Source: Ceratodon purpureus
Taxonomy: Eukaryota; Streptophyta; Bryopsida; Pseudoditrichales; Ditrichaceae
DNA length: 64,000 nucleotides
Direction: 5' to 3'
NCBI GenBank assembly: GCA_014871385.1
Contig: CM026429.1
Span: 15,837,318 to 15,901,317 of the forward strand
The notes under the pieces are model-generated. The model saw only the letters and a list, made by a program, of their open reading frames with translations. It did no database searches and was not told the DNA's origin. Shown one piece after another: positions 32,829-46,818 of the stretch. The translations under genes and the position numbers were made by a program. Positions within the stretch are counted from its first letter, which is position 1. Every line of letters starts with the position of its first letter.

Positions 32829-35800
32829 TCAACGTGTCTGTGTCAGAATTCTATCGGTATTTGTGAGGAACTTGGGTGCAACTGGAAAAAAACTTGACTC
32901 CTTATCAACTTGGTTTTGAAGTAATCAATATCAACTAAGCTTACCACAGTTTGCAACTTGGTGATAAGGAGCATGGAATATTGTCAAGAGGCTGGATGCT
33001 TTGTGGATTAATTAGAGGAGTTTTCAGGGTCAGGTATGGAATTTGGTTTACAGTTGTTGATAGTAAGGGTAAGAAATGATGAAATAATAGAGACTCCTGT
33101 AATTAGAGGCAGAGAAAAAAGTGAGCTGTGAGTTTGATATTGTTAGTCGCCACTGTAATCAATTGTTTTATATTTCAATTAGTATATGCTATAGATATAT
33201 CGAACCACTATAAACTACGGTACAGAGACAAGCTTGTTGAAATAAAAGGTATACTTTTATCTTCTGGAAATAGAATATATAATATCTTTGCCTCAACAGA
33301 AATCATACTGTACATAACTTTTGAAAGGGAAAAGAAGTGCAAAGGGAGATTGCAATCTCCAAGGTTTGTTTGTAGTATCAAAATACACAACATGGTGAGG
33401 AAAACAGAATAGCAGTTTTGAAATCTTGTGTAGAGTTGTAGAATTTAAAATAAATCGATCTTTGGTTGTTGTAAACAAGTCAACTTGGGTACATAAGTGC
33501 ACGGAAGGCAATTTGCAAGAAAGGTGGTTGCAAGAATGGAAACAAATTTGAAATTTAATGAAGATTTAACTAAAATAGAGTTATCCTTATAGTCAGTTTG
33601 AGTTTTAAAATGATACTAAGAGTTTTGCTTGAATTTATTATCATATTTTATTCAAAAAATTTGGAGGCATGGAAGAGCTTGATGGTTTCACTGTATTTGG
33701 AATGTAATAACTTGGTGGTCTCTAAATTTAAGCAAAATTAGTTTTGCCGTTAGTCTGTACTTGAAAATTAGTTTAAAAAAAATAAAATAGAGACCACCAA
33801 GCAATTGCATCTTGACCTTAAGGTAGAGAACCCAAAAACTCTGAAAATAAGGTGATTCGACCTGAAGGAATGGAGTTAAAAATTATGTGAAATTTTTTTG
33901 AGATGAAGAAGAAGAAATGATGAAGGATGCAGCTTGTTTTATATTTTTATTCGCCGTAAATGATTGTCTAGAATTTCTCAAAGTGGGAAGTTCATCAAAC
34001 CCCCTTCTTGTATACTAGACTCTTTCTAAACCAAACATGATGGTGTTCTTAAGGCGGGTTCCCGGGTATATAAAGCCGGTACAGACTCTCACCATTTGAA
34101 ACCCTATTCCTGTGAGACCTCTCCATCTCTCTCGGAGCTCTCAAGCAATTAAAGCAGTAGATCAAGATATTTTCACTCTGAAGATAGAAAGGGGGAGGTA
34201 ACCTCGGGACTGAGTGGAGGAGTACCGGTTTAAACGGTTAACTAATCTCATAGAAAAGTGGACTTAAAAATACCACAATTGACATTATGTGGCAAAACTT
34301 GATTAGTCCACCAAAACTTGGTTGCTCATGCAGAAATTTTCCGTTTTCAGTCCACCATGTCCCTGTTTCACTACAACTCTACTCCACCCCTTGTGGGCAT
34401 TATCCGTTTTTGGGTTTCCTACCTTAACGGGACCACAAACAAGAGAGGCTTGCCACGATCCCTCATTATGCCCTATGCTTTGTACAATGTCGAATTGCAA
34501 CAAAGTCTTGGTCAGTGCAAAATATTCCAACACCTTGCACTTTGGTCACATGGTCACATTAATTTGATTTTTGGACTCCAACAATCAATATAATCTAATT
34601 TGACATGAATATCATTTTGTTACAACTTCCTTTATTTTGAAGTTCTAATGCGAAATACTTAAGTGGTGGATATAGGTTTTCGAAGCAGTGTAGTTTTTAA
34701 AAGTAGCCCTTTGTTGAAACTCCTTCTTACAAAGGTAGTGTAAACTTTATAGAGATTGCTCCTATCAATCTTATAGCGGGCCCTTGCAAACACACTCATG
34801 CTGGTCCTGTTGAGAGGTGATGGTGGCCACGCTTTTATTCACCAAATATGGAAAAACCACCAAGTTCTTCATTGTTTGTTAACATTTCAAATTAAACAAA
34901 TAAGATTATGTTTAATCAAAATTCATGGTATCGAAGTTGAATATCAGATGCCTTTTAACAAATAACTCCAATAATTAGAAAATTTGTTTCAAAATTTACG
35001 TATTTAAATGAAATTAGTGTAAAATTTTCCTTTAATAAATTGCAACATGTAATGAAAGTAATTGACATTGTGTACGAAGAGGCGCTTCACACTATGGCCA
35101 AGTTAAGAGATGAAACGTCAAAAATTTAGACCAAACTAAGTCAAGATTTCCAACTTTTGGGCTAGAGAAATATATTAAAGTAGTACTTCAAGCTTTCGGT
35201 AAGTCATAGTATAAAGCTCCAAAGTCCAAGTCCAAAGGCCGAAGACCTACGATTTGAATATTTGAAAATTGATAGAAAATTGAAAAAATATCTAAAAATT
35301 GCAAAGTAGAGGAGATGGTGCAAAAACTAATGAAGAACACGTGGAATTTTTTTTAGCAATATGTTCATTGTTACGATAAAGTTATGACTAATTGATAGTT
35401 TTTGTACTAGCATAAATGGAGTGCCAATGATTGTCAAAGACTTAGTTAATAAAGCATGACAAGGCTTGTAGATTATGACTAGCGCTACTTAGCCTAAGAG
35501 CCTTGCCTTCTTATGCGTATTTTATTCAAAAAATTCTACAACCTCTCGACGGAAGTTTGAATTAAGAATTTTACTCCACGAAAGTTGTACTTGAGAAGGC
35601 GTCGTTCTGGCACCAAAGCTTCCATAATGTGCTGCCATAAAGGTTTTTTGGGAGGCGACGGCCTTTCGACCTTTGGTCATAATATTAAGGCATTTTGGTT
35701 CGATTTTGGGCATTTTAGTCATAAAAAATACATCCAAAATACATGAATACGCTGTATTTCAAATGGAATGGCTAGAATGCCCAATGTGAAGACATTTTGG

Positions 35801-36875
35801 CTAGACTTTGGGCATTTCCTTCAACATAAGGCAATAGTCACTTTTACTACATCACACAAATTTTGCTTCCTATATTTACATCGATGCAATGAATAAAATT
35901 TTGTATGTATTCAGATGGTGATTATAGACTACCTATATCTACCAGTTCAAAATAATTTCATTTCCGCATAAGCAAAAAGTTCCTGCCCAACTAGGTGGGA
36001 GGGTAGCGTTTGCATTAAATGCCATAAATCAGTTCTGGGATCGCTGATCATGACACTGAACTTCTGTCTAGTTATTGGATGATCACAACAATAAATTTCT
36101 GTCTGGTCATTTAATGAAGAAGAAATTGAAGTGCAAGACGAGAAGTGAATCCATCACCACCATCCTTGCACTTTCTTAAAAATACTTTTAAAAGCACAGT
36201 TTGGAAGGACACCAGACATAGCCATAAGTGACTCGTGATCTGAGTGATCTCAGCATGACACATACAATAAAAAAACAAAACAAAACAAACAAAACATCCA
36301 CCTACTTTATTTAATTCTCAAGAGGGGCACAAACAGATTGCTATTTTACAGTTGTTTATCATGATTGTTTTAACTGACCTACTTTACTTTTACATAAAAA
36401 CAACAGTTTGACACTGGGTATTGCATTTTTAATATTTCTATGTTTGTTTCAATGCCATTTACATCTAGACGTAGTTACAGCAAGAGCTCACAAATGTAAA
36501 TTAATCTCGAGTAGTGCATCATAGATAGAAAGTCAGAAATCTAACAATGCGGAGTCTCACAAAATCAAACTGTTTTATCAACTTGCTGCAAGTTCTCAAC
36601 GCATCTGGAACCAGTAGACAATTTTACACAAACCCGAAAGTTCGAAAGTACTGCTTCTTCAGACCGACACCGTAAAGCTGCGAAGTCGAACCCAACAAAA
36701 AATCTATACATCTTTTACGAATTCATAGGGAGTGCAAAGAAGGGAGTGTCACTAGCTCCTATGATCATCAAAACATATACCTGTCATTTGCTACACCAGC
36801 TACCTGATCTCAACTATGTTAAGAATCTCAGAACTACATTAATTCAAAATCCTTACAATGAACAGAAGGTGGTCC
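32829..36875. other. Long AT-rich intergenic region
   Basis: No gene recognised over 4 kb. 34050-34230 holds TATATAAAGCC followed by a leader-like stretch, which could be a decayed LTR fragment but has no visible partner, primer-binding site or coding remnant. 35640-35820 repeats a GGCATTTTGG motif loosely. Confidence 0.4.
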
Positions 36876-39656
36876 TCAATTTCTGATCGCTCGAGGGTTG
36901 ACGGACCGTCTGAAATTCGCAAACAGCCATTGCACAGGCTCACAGCATCCCCACGTGTCTGAAGAAACCTGGATGGGCCCAAGTGTTCTGGGCTGATCCT
37001 AAGAATCCAACATAATGAACAAAACTTGAATTCATTAGTGCATGCCAGATATGACCCTCAACACATAGTTGTTTCTGCCATATCAACCTCAACCTTCTAG
37101 CAGTTTTTTTTTGTTTGTGTGAGACCTTCCCATGTTAAGTAAAGACTAGCAGCAAAACAATTCATGACAGGAATTGGAACCAGTTCGGGAAACTATGTAT
37201 AGAAGCGTTGGAGCAAGAGCGGGATCAACAAATTCTCTAGCTGGCCTTAGTAGAATTCCAGAAACTTAGCTACCTGCATTCAAGGGGTAGAAGAATCCAG
37301 CGTAAGCCAAGAACACTAACCTCTTTTCTTTGATGTGTGGCTTGTTCATGTTTCTCTGACGACCCTGCAAATTTACCGGTACTCAAATCTGTTGAATCCA
37401 GCAGGTCTGAATCAACCGGGGAAGAAGACTCCTTCAGATGAGGAGCCTCTTGAGTTACAACGGGCTGAAAAACCTTCACTTCATCTGATGTATGATGCAG
37501 GTCTGAATCAGCCGGAGATGAATCCTTGAGAGGAGAAGCTTCTTCAGGCTGAAAATCCTTCATTTCATCTGTTTTCTTATGCAAGTCCGAATCGACCCGA
37601 GAAGAAGAATCCTTGAGAAGAGGAGCCTCTTCAGCTTCAACAGGCTGAAGCTCCTTCACATCACCCCCTTCCACGGGTTTGGAAGGCTCGATTGCAGACA
37701 GAACTTCTACCAGCGGCTGGGGCTCCACAATGCCTTTTCCTAACTCCTGCTCCTCCTGTGCTAATATATGTTCTTCTTGTTTTCCCAAAGCAGCTATCTC
37801 CTTGGAGTGAGCAATCTCGAGGAGTTGTTCCAGTTCCTCTTGGTTCGGTTCAGGTACGCCACTGCTGAAAGGAGAGTCATGAACTTCCTTGGCAACATTT
37901 TCCTCACCCCCTTGTGCTTCTGACAGACTCGGAGTAGGAGCAGTTTTTTCTACCTCCGAAGAACTGTCTTTAGTTGGCTCGATAATCTCTTCCTCACTAA
38001 CAGCCCGAACAAACGTGTAGGGATGCTCAGCGAAACTCTTCTCCGAGGTCCTCTCTGGTGTAGTAGGTTCAATAAGAGTCGCTTCTTCAGCGACACCTGC
38101 GTCTCCTTCAACGTTCGGCTCTGGATAGGGCTCAGATGCCGCAGAATTGGTGGCCTCATGACCTGATTTATGCACATCCGGCGCCTGAGGCTCCGTCTCG
38201 GTCGATTCTGGCACCTGTTCATCCTCTGTCTTCAGGTCTCCTGTAATCTGAGGCTCCTCTTCTCCGCTCTGATGGCGAATTAGAGAGGAAAGATCAATAG
38301 CATTGCTACCAGAGTGCACATCAACAAGATCCTTCACATTAGAAAGGTCGGAGAAAAGTCTATACTTCTCTTCTTCTTGCTCATCTGATGAGGCGGGTTC
38401 GATGGTGCTGCTGGCATGATCCTCAACTCCAGAGAAGGTTTCATAATTGTCTTCCTCTTGCTCTTCTGAAGATGCAGGTTCAATAGCGCTGCTGCCCTGA
38501 TAACCACCCTCTTTCCCATCAGGCGAGGACAGGTTCGCAACACTCCCGTGGTCATCCTCTCCCCTGGCTCCAACTGAACCAACTTCCACATAGCTACTCT
38601 CCTGGCTATCTTCCTCATGCTCCCGATCCGACGGAACAACCACAATGCTGCTCGATCTCTCCTCATCGTCAGACTTCTTCGGATAAGCATCAGATCTGCT
38701 ACCAGCGCTTCTGCTACTAGAACTAATCGAGCTCCGAGAACTCTTCCCTCCCATGCTCCCGCTGCTCACACTCTTATCATCATCCTCCTTTTCCGAATCA
38801 GACCCTGACATAACAACATCCACATGCGGCAATTTCTGCCCCTGCTTCCGCCCAGACCCGGACGAATCCTCCGCTCCAAGATGGTCCGCTTCACCCACCT
38901 CCTCCGCAGACGAGGAATTCCCTGCATTATCCCCGGACACAGTCTCCCACTCAGCAAGCTTATCATGCCCCCGCCCATCCCCAATGCTATCCTGCGCATC
39001 GAAGTCACTCTTCGCAGCGGTGGACGTCGGCGTGCCCACGTCGAAATCCGACACCCGCACCCACTCCTCCGTCTGAAACGTCTGATCAGCCGGCCTCTCG
39101 TTTCCCCCCCTCGACAACGACAACCTCGAACTCCTCTCGTCTCCCGTCTTCGGACTCGTCCCTTCATCCGACACCAGCGAGTCCGACACACTCGCCTTGT
39201 CCGCAAAAGCATTGTCTGCCACCAAACCAACCACCTCTCAGCACAAACCACTCCCTCTAAACCCCAAACACCCCATCTCTCCCAAACCACCACACCATAA
39301 CCTCCCAAAAACCACCCCCTCCCTCCAAACTCACCAACCCCACGACCAACCCAACCTACACAAAAACCAAAACAAAAAAAACTCCAGAAATGCAACACAA
39401 CCACCACAACCGAACTCTAACCTCTCAATTCCCGACCCAACTCCATGCAACCCTGACTAAAACCACCACCTTTACCAAACCCCGAATTCACAAACCTAAG
39501 TTAACAGAAGAAGAAACCAAAAACGGACGCGCGTGGAAAGCATGGCAAGAGACGCAGTCAGAGGGAGGGCAATGGGGGCCAACCTAGGGAGACTCGGGTG
39601 CCGGGTCGTCCCATGCTGCGCCTCCTGGCGGCACGCTTCTTCGGACCCGAAGGCAT
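36876..39656 (-). CDS. Acidic Ser/Glu-rich protein with a basic MPSGPKKR start
   Basis: Three exons join in phase: 39656-39584, 39215-37321 and 36968-36876, 686 residues. The N-terminus MPSGPKKRAARRRS is strongly basic. The long middle is a low-complexity acidic region rich in Ser, Glu, Asp and Pro with repeated modules such as SSPVDSDLH, EEAPLLKDSSS and IEPASSEEQEE. The last exon gives SDTWGCCEPVQWLFANFRRS. A basic MP(S/P)G-KKR start, acidic middle and Trp-Cys-Cys end recall a family of uncharacterised plant proteins; this is from memory and not a firm assignment. The middle is probably disordered. The G/T-rich intron 1 on the minus strand (39583-39216) explains why no frame continues upstream. 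Function unknown. Confidence 0.65.
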
Positions 39657-41339
39657 GGTGAAAACCTCGTGAGATGAAAACTTAACCTTCCAGGCACGCT
39701 CATCAAAGGAGGTCCAGGCTCACGGGTTGGGTTGCTGCTGCAACATGGGGAGGCTCAGCCCCGCACGAGCAACGAGGAAGGAGGAGGACTCGTTGGAAAG
39801 GGTTGAAAGCATGCAAGTTGTGGTTTTTTGCTCTTGCTCGCCAGGCTGAGCGAGGAGGAAGACGAAAGCCTGCCTGCCGGAGCTCCCTCCGAGGCTGCAG
39901 ATTCCTGCTTGTGGGCCGCCTCGAGGCTCGGTGCCGTAGCATCCAAACTTGGCATCCGGGCCGCGGGCCCGGGTCAATTGGCTGTGACCACGCCGGGCGG
40001 GACTCTCGCGGCCCAACCCAAATTTGCAGTGTTTTTTGGGGAAAAAAACGGAGGATGGTTGCAGTTCTGGGCTTCGGAGACGATGATAAAGAGCGTTTTG
40101 GTTTTGGTTTGAGCGTGCAGGTTTGGGGCTGTTTTTGGCGTGTCGATGAAAAGGATTTCGTTGCCGAAAGTTGAGTGAGTTGGAAACTGTAGCTAGCAGT
40201 TGTCGTTTAGAAAAAAAAGTGGAATTGGGATCTTCGGGGTGTTGGTGGGGCAAGCATGCAACTGATGAGCATGCAAAACTTTGTTTTCATGTGAATTTGA
40301 AATGTAATAAATGCAAGTCTAGGTGTCATTTTTAAATTTCATTTTTAGCTGATTTCGATTATCTCTAGGTTCCAAGTGTTCACTGACCACATACTTGTTT
40401 TTTTAAGAATTTTAAAATAAATTAGGGTACTAAATGTTCCATATGAGTTCATTTTGTATTTTAATATACTAACAGAGATTAGGGTCCATGTCACTACAAG
40501 AAAATGGAATTTGTTTTTTGGAATTTCGTCAACATGTACCATAAGAAAATGCAAATTACACCATCTTTTGTAGAAGGCCAAAAATGGGAAAGAATGGTCA
40601 CTGTTCTATCAGAAGTTAGAATGAAGAGGAGACTGGCCAGTCAAGAGTAAATTCTTGATCATCTCTTCCAACAAGAATGATTCTGGTTGTTTTGTGAGTC
40701 CAAGACCAGAAGTGACTTCACTTAACAAGTATCTCATGCATGTGCCTAAATGAGCATGCATATATCCCAATTCCAATGGAACTCCTGCCGTTGAATTGGC
40801 TCCGGATCATCTCCCCATGATAAGGATAATCCATAACGGTCCAGTATATCTTTACAGCTATTCTTGTGAAGTCATCTCCGGATGACTCAGGAGGGAATGT
40901 TTTGTTTCTTGGTAAATGCATTGGATGTGTGGGTGTGTACTTGTGAACTGGTTATTGAGCTTGCTTTGTTTCTGAGGATTTTGTAGTTACAGTAGCTTTC
41001 TGGTAACATTGGTTTCCATAGTTTTTGATGTGCTGATGCTTTTATGGTTCTGTTGAGGATGGTGGCTGATGCTATGGTGGTTGTTTTTTGGGTGACTTAT
41101 TGAATGTTGGGAGCTGGGAGGTTGGTAGCAGTGTAATGGAGGATTGATCATGCATCCAACTCGTGGAGGTCCATTTCACCGAGCTTCCCCTCGAATATGC
41201 ATCTGCGAGATGGCTGTTCTAGAGAGAATGAGCTCAATAGAGAGATGGTGAACAGAATAGCATGAAGGAGGCGTAAACGTCTTTCCAGAAATGAAGGACA
41301 AGTTCGTGACCCGTTGCTTGCCTCTCAAACCAATTCCTG
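39657..41339. other. 5-prime flank of the acidic gene and intergenic DNA
   Basis: 39720-40250 is GC-rich with several overlapping frames and probably represents promoter and leader. The rest is AT-rich. From about 40980 the sequence begins to resemble loosely the DNA upstream of glucose-transporter exon 2. Confidence 0.35.
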
Positions 41340-41990
41340 AGCTCACTGGTACGATTCTCATATGTCACGGTTTTTTTTAAGGATTGTTTAGGGGTCATGG
41401 AGGACGGCTTTTGTACGTTTGTGTTATGCATTACATGATGGACTTGCAACTTGGGCACTGCTTGTGCGTGACATAATTCTTTAGAACCAGCTGTGAGCAT
41501 CTTAATGTTCCTCCTCTTTTGCACGCATCCCGCACTCCCGCATGACGTTCTTTAGCTGTCAGTCAACTTCGTCCTTTGATTTTCTGCTGAAAGTCTTGGT
41601 GGGTAAGAGGATATATATAAGAGGGGAAGGCACTAAATGGGCTTGTTATAAGAATGAGAAAGCCGTGGTTGCCATCTGGAGATGCCGTGTTTCCCTTCAC
41701 GGGCACGGCAAGCCTGCCGTCACTCAAGTTTGGCTACCACCTTGGGTTAGGCATCTGCCCACCTTGCCACTAGATTCATTTCTCCTGTCAGTCTCTCCAT
41801 GAAACCGTTCACGTCTCCCAGATTGTGGGCACCTTACGGTTCATTATTTAAGAGCTCCAGAGTGATCAATGGCGTCTTCAACCGTCCGTGCATATTTTAG
41901 AACCCTGGGATTGCGATTCAGAGTACGTAATCAAGCGGAAGGCTCGGTGAGGTCCGCTAGGGGTGGGCAAGCAGCCTTGTGAAATCCAGA
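41340..41990 (+). pseudogene. Truncated copy of the plastid glucose-transporter gene
   Basis: Matches the transporter at about 29700-30290. It includes GAGCTCACTGGTACGATTCTCA, a lead-in, then the exon 2 equivalent starting MRKPWLPSGDAVFPFTGTA and ending FGYHLG, the GAGCTCCAG acceptor followed by AGTGATCAATGG of exon 3, and a broken exon 4 (GGCTCGGTGAGGTCC). The exon 2 donor has changed from GTACGA to GTTAGG, exon 3 breaks down after about 12 bases, and nothing of exons 5-13 is seen. It lies 11.5 kb downstream in the same orientation, so it is a decayed tandem duplicate and not a retrocopy, since intron sequence is kept. Confidence 0.75.
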
Positions 41991-42822
41991 ATCATACAAG
42001 GATGGATTTTCTCCTCACATCTTCGCCAGTATCCATGTCGTCCATGGAGATCAGTCCACGTGATTTTCAAAGATGAGGCTACAGAGCATTTGTTGAGCAA
42101 TAATCTCCAAAATCATTCAGCCTTGATTGGACTTTTTTCGGCAGGGGTGCGTTGCATTGAGGTGGTTTGATGCTAGTGTTTCTGTCTCTGAGTTGATTTC
42201 CTTGTCTCGACGCTTTCTTTTAGTTCTTCACGCCCTGCTCAACACAGGGTAATTGTAGTGATGGTCATTGGTGAAGTGGGAGTAACTGAGTCCTAAAACG
42301 CACCAGTCGTGTGTGTTATTGTTTCCATTCTGATTCGGAAACACTGAGCCTAGCATTTCAATGTACAGTACAGAAATAACAGAGGTGGATTCAGATTACG
42401 GAGGAAGATGACAATCTACAGGGCTTAAAATGCCTGCTTTTATATTTTTGTAGAGAAACATAGGATCATGCATTTAATTGACATGCCTTTAGTTAACATG
42501 CCATAACTTCACAAGGGCACTACATTGTTGCAACTCTGTTTTCAGCGCATCTAGACTGCTGCCAGCGGAATCGGTTCATCGTTTGAACAGAGAAAACGAC
42601 CTGCACTCTGCCTCAGATGTCACCGAAGAACTTCACCAATTTTTTCACTCTCTGTGTTTCCCTCAACCATTGCTTATAAAATTACAACTATTAACAACAC
42701 TGCTGCTAGACATTCTTTCGGTGAAGGTCTTGCGACAAGTTAGCTGGAGCATTTTAAGTTCTCAATTCACTCAAATTAACTTAAATTGTAACGATGAGGA
42801 GGTTGTTGTGGTGATACAATCT
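41991..42822. other. Intergenic, no gene seen
   Basis: No coding frame of note. The stretch separates the transporter pseudogene from the 3-prime end of the MLO gene. Confidence 0.4.
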
Positions 42823-45800
42823 TCACTTGGTTGAATCTCTGATACACCTGCAGTTGAATCCTTTGATCCTTAAACTGAAACTCATGCTCCCGTTGGAGTG
42901 CTTGAGATTCGCATCAGCCTCTGTCATCTGCATTCGATTTTCTCTCACTCGAATCGATTTGGACGTACACGCTGTGCTGTCTGTCCACACCTTTTTGCTT
43001 TTGACTCTTCTTCTTTCCCAAAGATGGCCCAGAGTCCGGCTCACTGTTATTTGTGGCAAACACAAGGCATAAAAATTGGCATTAGACCACAAACACATCT
43101 CTCTGCACTCACTCAAATATTTACATGACTCTTTGGATCTACAAGCTAGACCATGTCGTAGGAAGTTTGTGTGTAAATAGCAGTAACACGTTGTACCTTT
43201 CAATGGGAATGTCTTCCATAACGAAGTGCTCAGGGGGCGACAATGAATTCGGATCATTAGCATCTCTCAGGGATTGCTCTTCTAAGGTTGGTGAGCTTCT
43301 CTTCTTACTGAAGCTAAAGCTCATTTTCACTCTCTTTTTTGCGCCCTTATGCCAGGTATGTAAGGCTCGCCCAACACTTGGAGGCAAAACGGATTGTTTG
43401 TAGTTGCTACCCATCTGATACATGTCATAGTGCTGATTAGTTTGTCAATTTTGTAAATATTCTTAACTTGAAACACTAATTCCCTGGACATATGATAGTG
43501 ACGCTGTAGAAGAAATTCCAATTAGAATGGGTATAAGTTGTCTACTAACAAGCATATCCATTAAATCGGCAGCAAGAGATTTGTACAAAAGTTTGAGTTT
43601 ACCTGAGAAACAAGAGCATACAGTGGTAATGTACTGACACTACAGAAGAGTTGTACACCCAATCTGCGTGAGAGAATCCAATCAGTTCAGTCTTCATAGC
43701 ATATAAGCCAACATTTAATCACAAAAATTATAAAGAATAATAATCTGCCGAATGAGCCTCGAGCAAGAAGAAGATTAGTGCCACAGAACGGTACCCCATT
43801 GCGAGGCGGACGTACACAAATGTCTTGTTCTCCTCCAGCAAGCACGAGTGAAATCCAAACGTCCACTGCAATGAAATCAGACAATGCTTCGGTGTTTCTC
43901 GTCCAGAGCTTGTTTGGAAATGGACCGCTCTCAATACAATACACTCAAGAGTAGATACAATATTACTTCTAATGATGGACACAATCAGGGTGGAGGTTTA
44001 GGGCTTACCACTTGCCAGAGGAAAGTCGCTAACTCAAACGAATTCTGCATCCCATACAAGCAAGATTAGTGCAAATCCTAAGTTCAAAATATAAAACTAA
44101 TCAGCATTCTTCTGCAGTGACCTAAAAGATGACTCCCAAATCACTAAACTATGTTTGAAGATGCAAATTCCGCACATGAAACAGGTAGGAGCAGGACTAG
44201 GGGGTGCAAGAGATCACATACTTGGAAGAGGACCAAGTGCAGAAAGGAGAGGAGCAACTCTGGTCGATCGAACCAAAACAACTCATCCCGTGGCCGTAGC
44301 ACGTGACCTACATATGCACCTGGCACGTTCGCAGCTTCCAATGCCAAAGTGGCCACCACATACTGCAGCTTCGCACCAATGAGCAGGACGAACTGCACAA
44401 TTACACCCAGAAAGACGTTAGAGGGGGATGCTGCTACGGGGATAGCTTCAAATTGACAAGTAGAAAGACCATTCAAAATGTGTCAACGCTGTAAACATAA
44501 TCCGTATACTTCGGTAATGTTTTCAACAAGAAAAATGAGTAAGAGCATGATCAGTATGTGCTTACGATGACTGGAATGAATGATGACCAGAAATACAAGT
44601 AGACCCCTGCACCATAACCAAAGTTTTTGCACTTAAATGAGCGCCATGGAGAAAATGTAGGGCTTTGGGTTTGAGTGTTCAAAGATCATTGAGAAAGATA
44701 ATAGCCCAACTAAAAATTACTAAAAACTCTGCTGGAAGAGAACTAGGCTCAGACCGTGAATGTTGAAGAGCAAGAACAAGATGACGAATGCCCACAATTT
44801 AGCACTGCAAGAGAAGAACAAAACACCATGCCAGTAGTTCAGGAATGTTAAGATTTGTTTCATCGGTGCTTAATAGAAGCTGAGCAATAAGCATTGTCTT
44901 GGAAAGGTTTCATTATGGAGTGTAGTTTTGGAATAATACCTTATTCCTACTATTTTCTGAAACTCGTCCTCCATGCAGCGGACCATGTATTTATCAAAGT
45001 TGTAGTCGTCCCGCAAACTATGGTTCTGCAATTAGGTTGGATTGAATCAGTATGGTTTTTTTTTCCCATTCCATATAATGACCATCTGAACCTATTACGA
45101 GTTTCACTTGGAAGGAGTAAACTTGACAACACTTACAGATGTGAAGCCCTGACGGAGAGTGATATAGTCGGCACGAGGAATATACATTTGCTGGAAGAAG
45201 CAGACCTGTTACATGACAACCACTGAGAAGATCGGTCCCATTTATCGTATGATCATGACATCTTTTCTTCATCCTAAAATCGACAACCTTGTTAAGAGTC
45301 ATACCGTTTAATCTACAATCACAAAATTTCCAATAGAAGCATACTTCAACTTACCACCCACACAACAATTGTGTTGCTGCTGCAGCACATGGAGGTGTGG
45401 TATTTTTGAAACGAAGACTTTCTTGTAAACGTTATGCTATTCACAATATCTGCATAACATGCACGTTCTAATCAGCTTCTCTTACATCAACGGTAAGCTC
45501 CAAACTTGACCCCTCCAAATCTTAAAAATGTCTCAAAAAGTCATCGAGATTTCAGTTGCTATTCGGTGTTATATAGATGTTGGAAAGTTACCATCTAAAT
45601 TCAGATCCTGTGCAGCTTGCTGCGCTTCTCTCTCCCATTTCTTCCAGCTGTGTACCTGGAAAATTTCACAGGCCGGAAAATCTGAGCATAAATTGCTAAA
45701 GATACTAGATCCCAATTTCTAGAAATTTAAGCTGAGGCACGAACTTAATCAATGCTTGAATTCTGTGTATGCTTGTACCTTGAGGAGAGCGAGGAGCATA

Positions 45801-46818
45801 GTAACGCAAGAGTAGAACACATGAACTGCAGCCAGAATGAATATAAAGATGTGGAGAGAATGCAGTCCACTTGATGAAATAAAAGGCTCCTGACCCTGCC
45901 ATTGCCAGAAAGAGGATCCTAAGCCAACAAGATCGACTAGAGCACGAATGCAATGACAAACAGATGCCTGAGGTTTACTGTACATAATCCTTCTCTCATG
46001 TTGTGGAAGAAGGTGCAAAGTTTAAGATCAATTATAATTTTTCTGAAGTTAGGGAGTTTTATGAATATTGTACCGCTGGACAACCACCAACCCCTTCGCC
46101 TGCTGCGAGGAGCCGCCGTCGCCCCTGTCCACTAACTCGCTCGTCGAGACTACAGGGCGTCCATTTATCGTACAGTGAGGATTTGATACAGATTTTGGAG
46201 ATTGGCGTTTGCAGCAAGGCCATTGCCAATGATATAAACCCCACCAACATCAACTCTGCCAAAGCGCGCATCATTCACTTGTTCATTAGCAACAGGTTCA
46301 TTAGCGCCTCTGAATCCACTAACCCACATTTTCAACACAGATTAAATTCGAATGACCATGAATGCCAGCTCAAAACAGCAACAAGCTAGGGAATTTCTCT
46401 CCTGTCGTGAGCGAGAAAGTATTACTACTGCTATTTCTGTAGTTCTTGAAAGCACAAGTGGCCCTGGCGATATAATAGTACTAACCATCTTTTATCTTCA
46501 CAAGAGCTGCAAAGAGCGCTTTCCGTTTTGTCTTGTGCAGAAACTGCAACAAAAGAACTTGTTAAGACTCACTTTGCTGCAAACGATCAAGTCCGGTCAT
46601 GGAGTGGAAAGGTGTTAGTGGGATTCTCAGAGAGAGCTTGACAGGAGAAAAATTGGGAATTAACAATGAATGGAGACAAGGAATGGACATACATGGCCAA
46701 GCCAGTGCAGGAGGCGCTCCACGATATACGACACGGTGACGAACACAGTGGCCACGATGGCCAGTGCCCAAGTAGGCGAGTACTCTAGCGACCTCTCGCC
46801 TGCTTCAGACGACGCCAT
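42823..46818 (-). CDS. MLO: MLO family seven-transmembrane protein
   Basis: Sixteen exons join in phase: 46818-46693, 46543-46486, 46255-46074, 45895-45779, 45655-45592, 45449-45355, 45205-45137, 45025-44940, 44804-44755, 44606-44566, 44392-44222, 44044-44009, 43865-43795, 43663-43603, 43414-43197 and 43102-42823, about 574 residues. MLO landmarks: LEYSPTWALAIVATVFV and VERLLHWLGH in helix 1, ELMLVGFISL, GLHSLHIFIFILAAVHVFY, HSWKKWERE, DYITLRQGF, YMVRCMEDEF, LFWFDRPELLLSFLHLVLFQ, TLPLYALVSQMGS and the calmodulin-binding helix around TWHKGAKKRVK. MLO proteins are plasma-membrane calcium-linked channels or regulators with roles in pathogen susceptibility and tip growth. The first fifteen exons are well supported; the last is chosen only by phase and gives an unconserved tail. 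No internal stop was seen. Confidence 0.88.

Noticed and set aside
34050-34230. LTR-like fragment with TATATAAAGCC
   Set aside because: No second LTR, primer-binding site or retroelement coding remnant was found nearby, so it is only mentioned.
38766-39407. Minus-strand frame of 213 codons rich in Trp, Gly and Arg
   Set aside because: It runs from a G/T-rich intron into the wrong frame of the acidic gene exon; the phase-consistent join 39584 to 39215 explains the region better.
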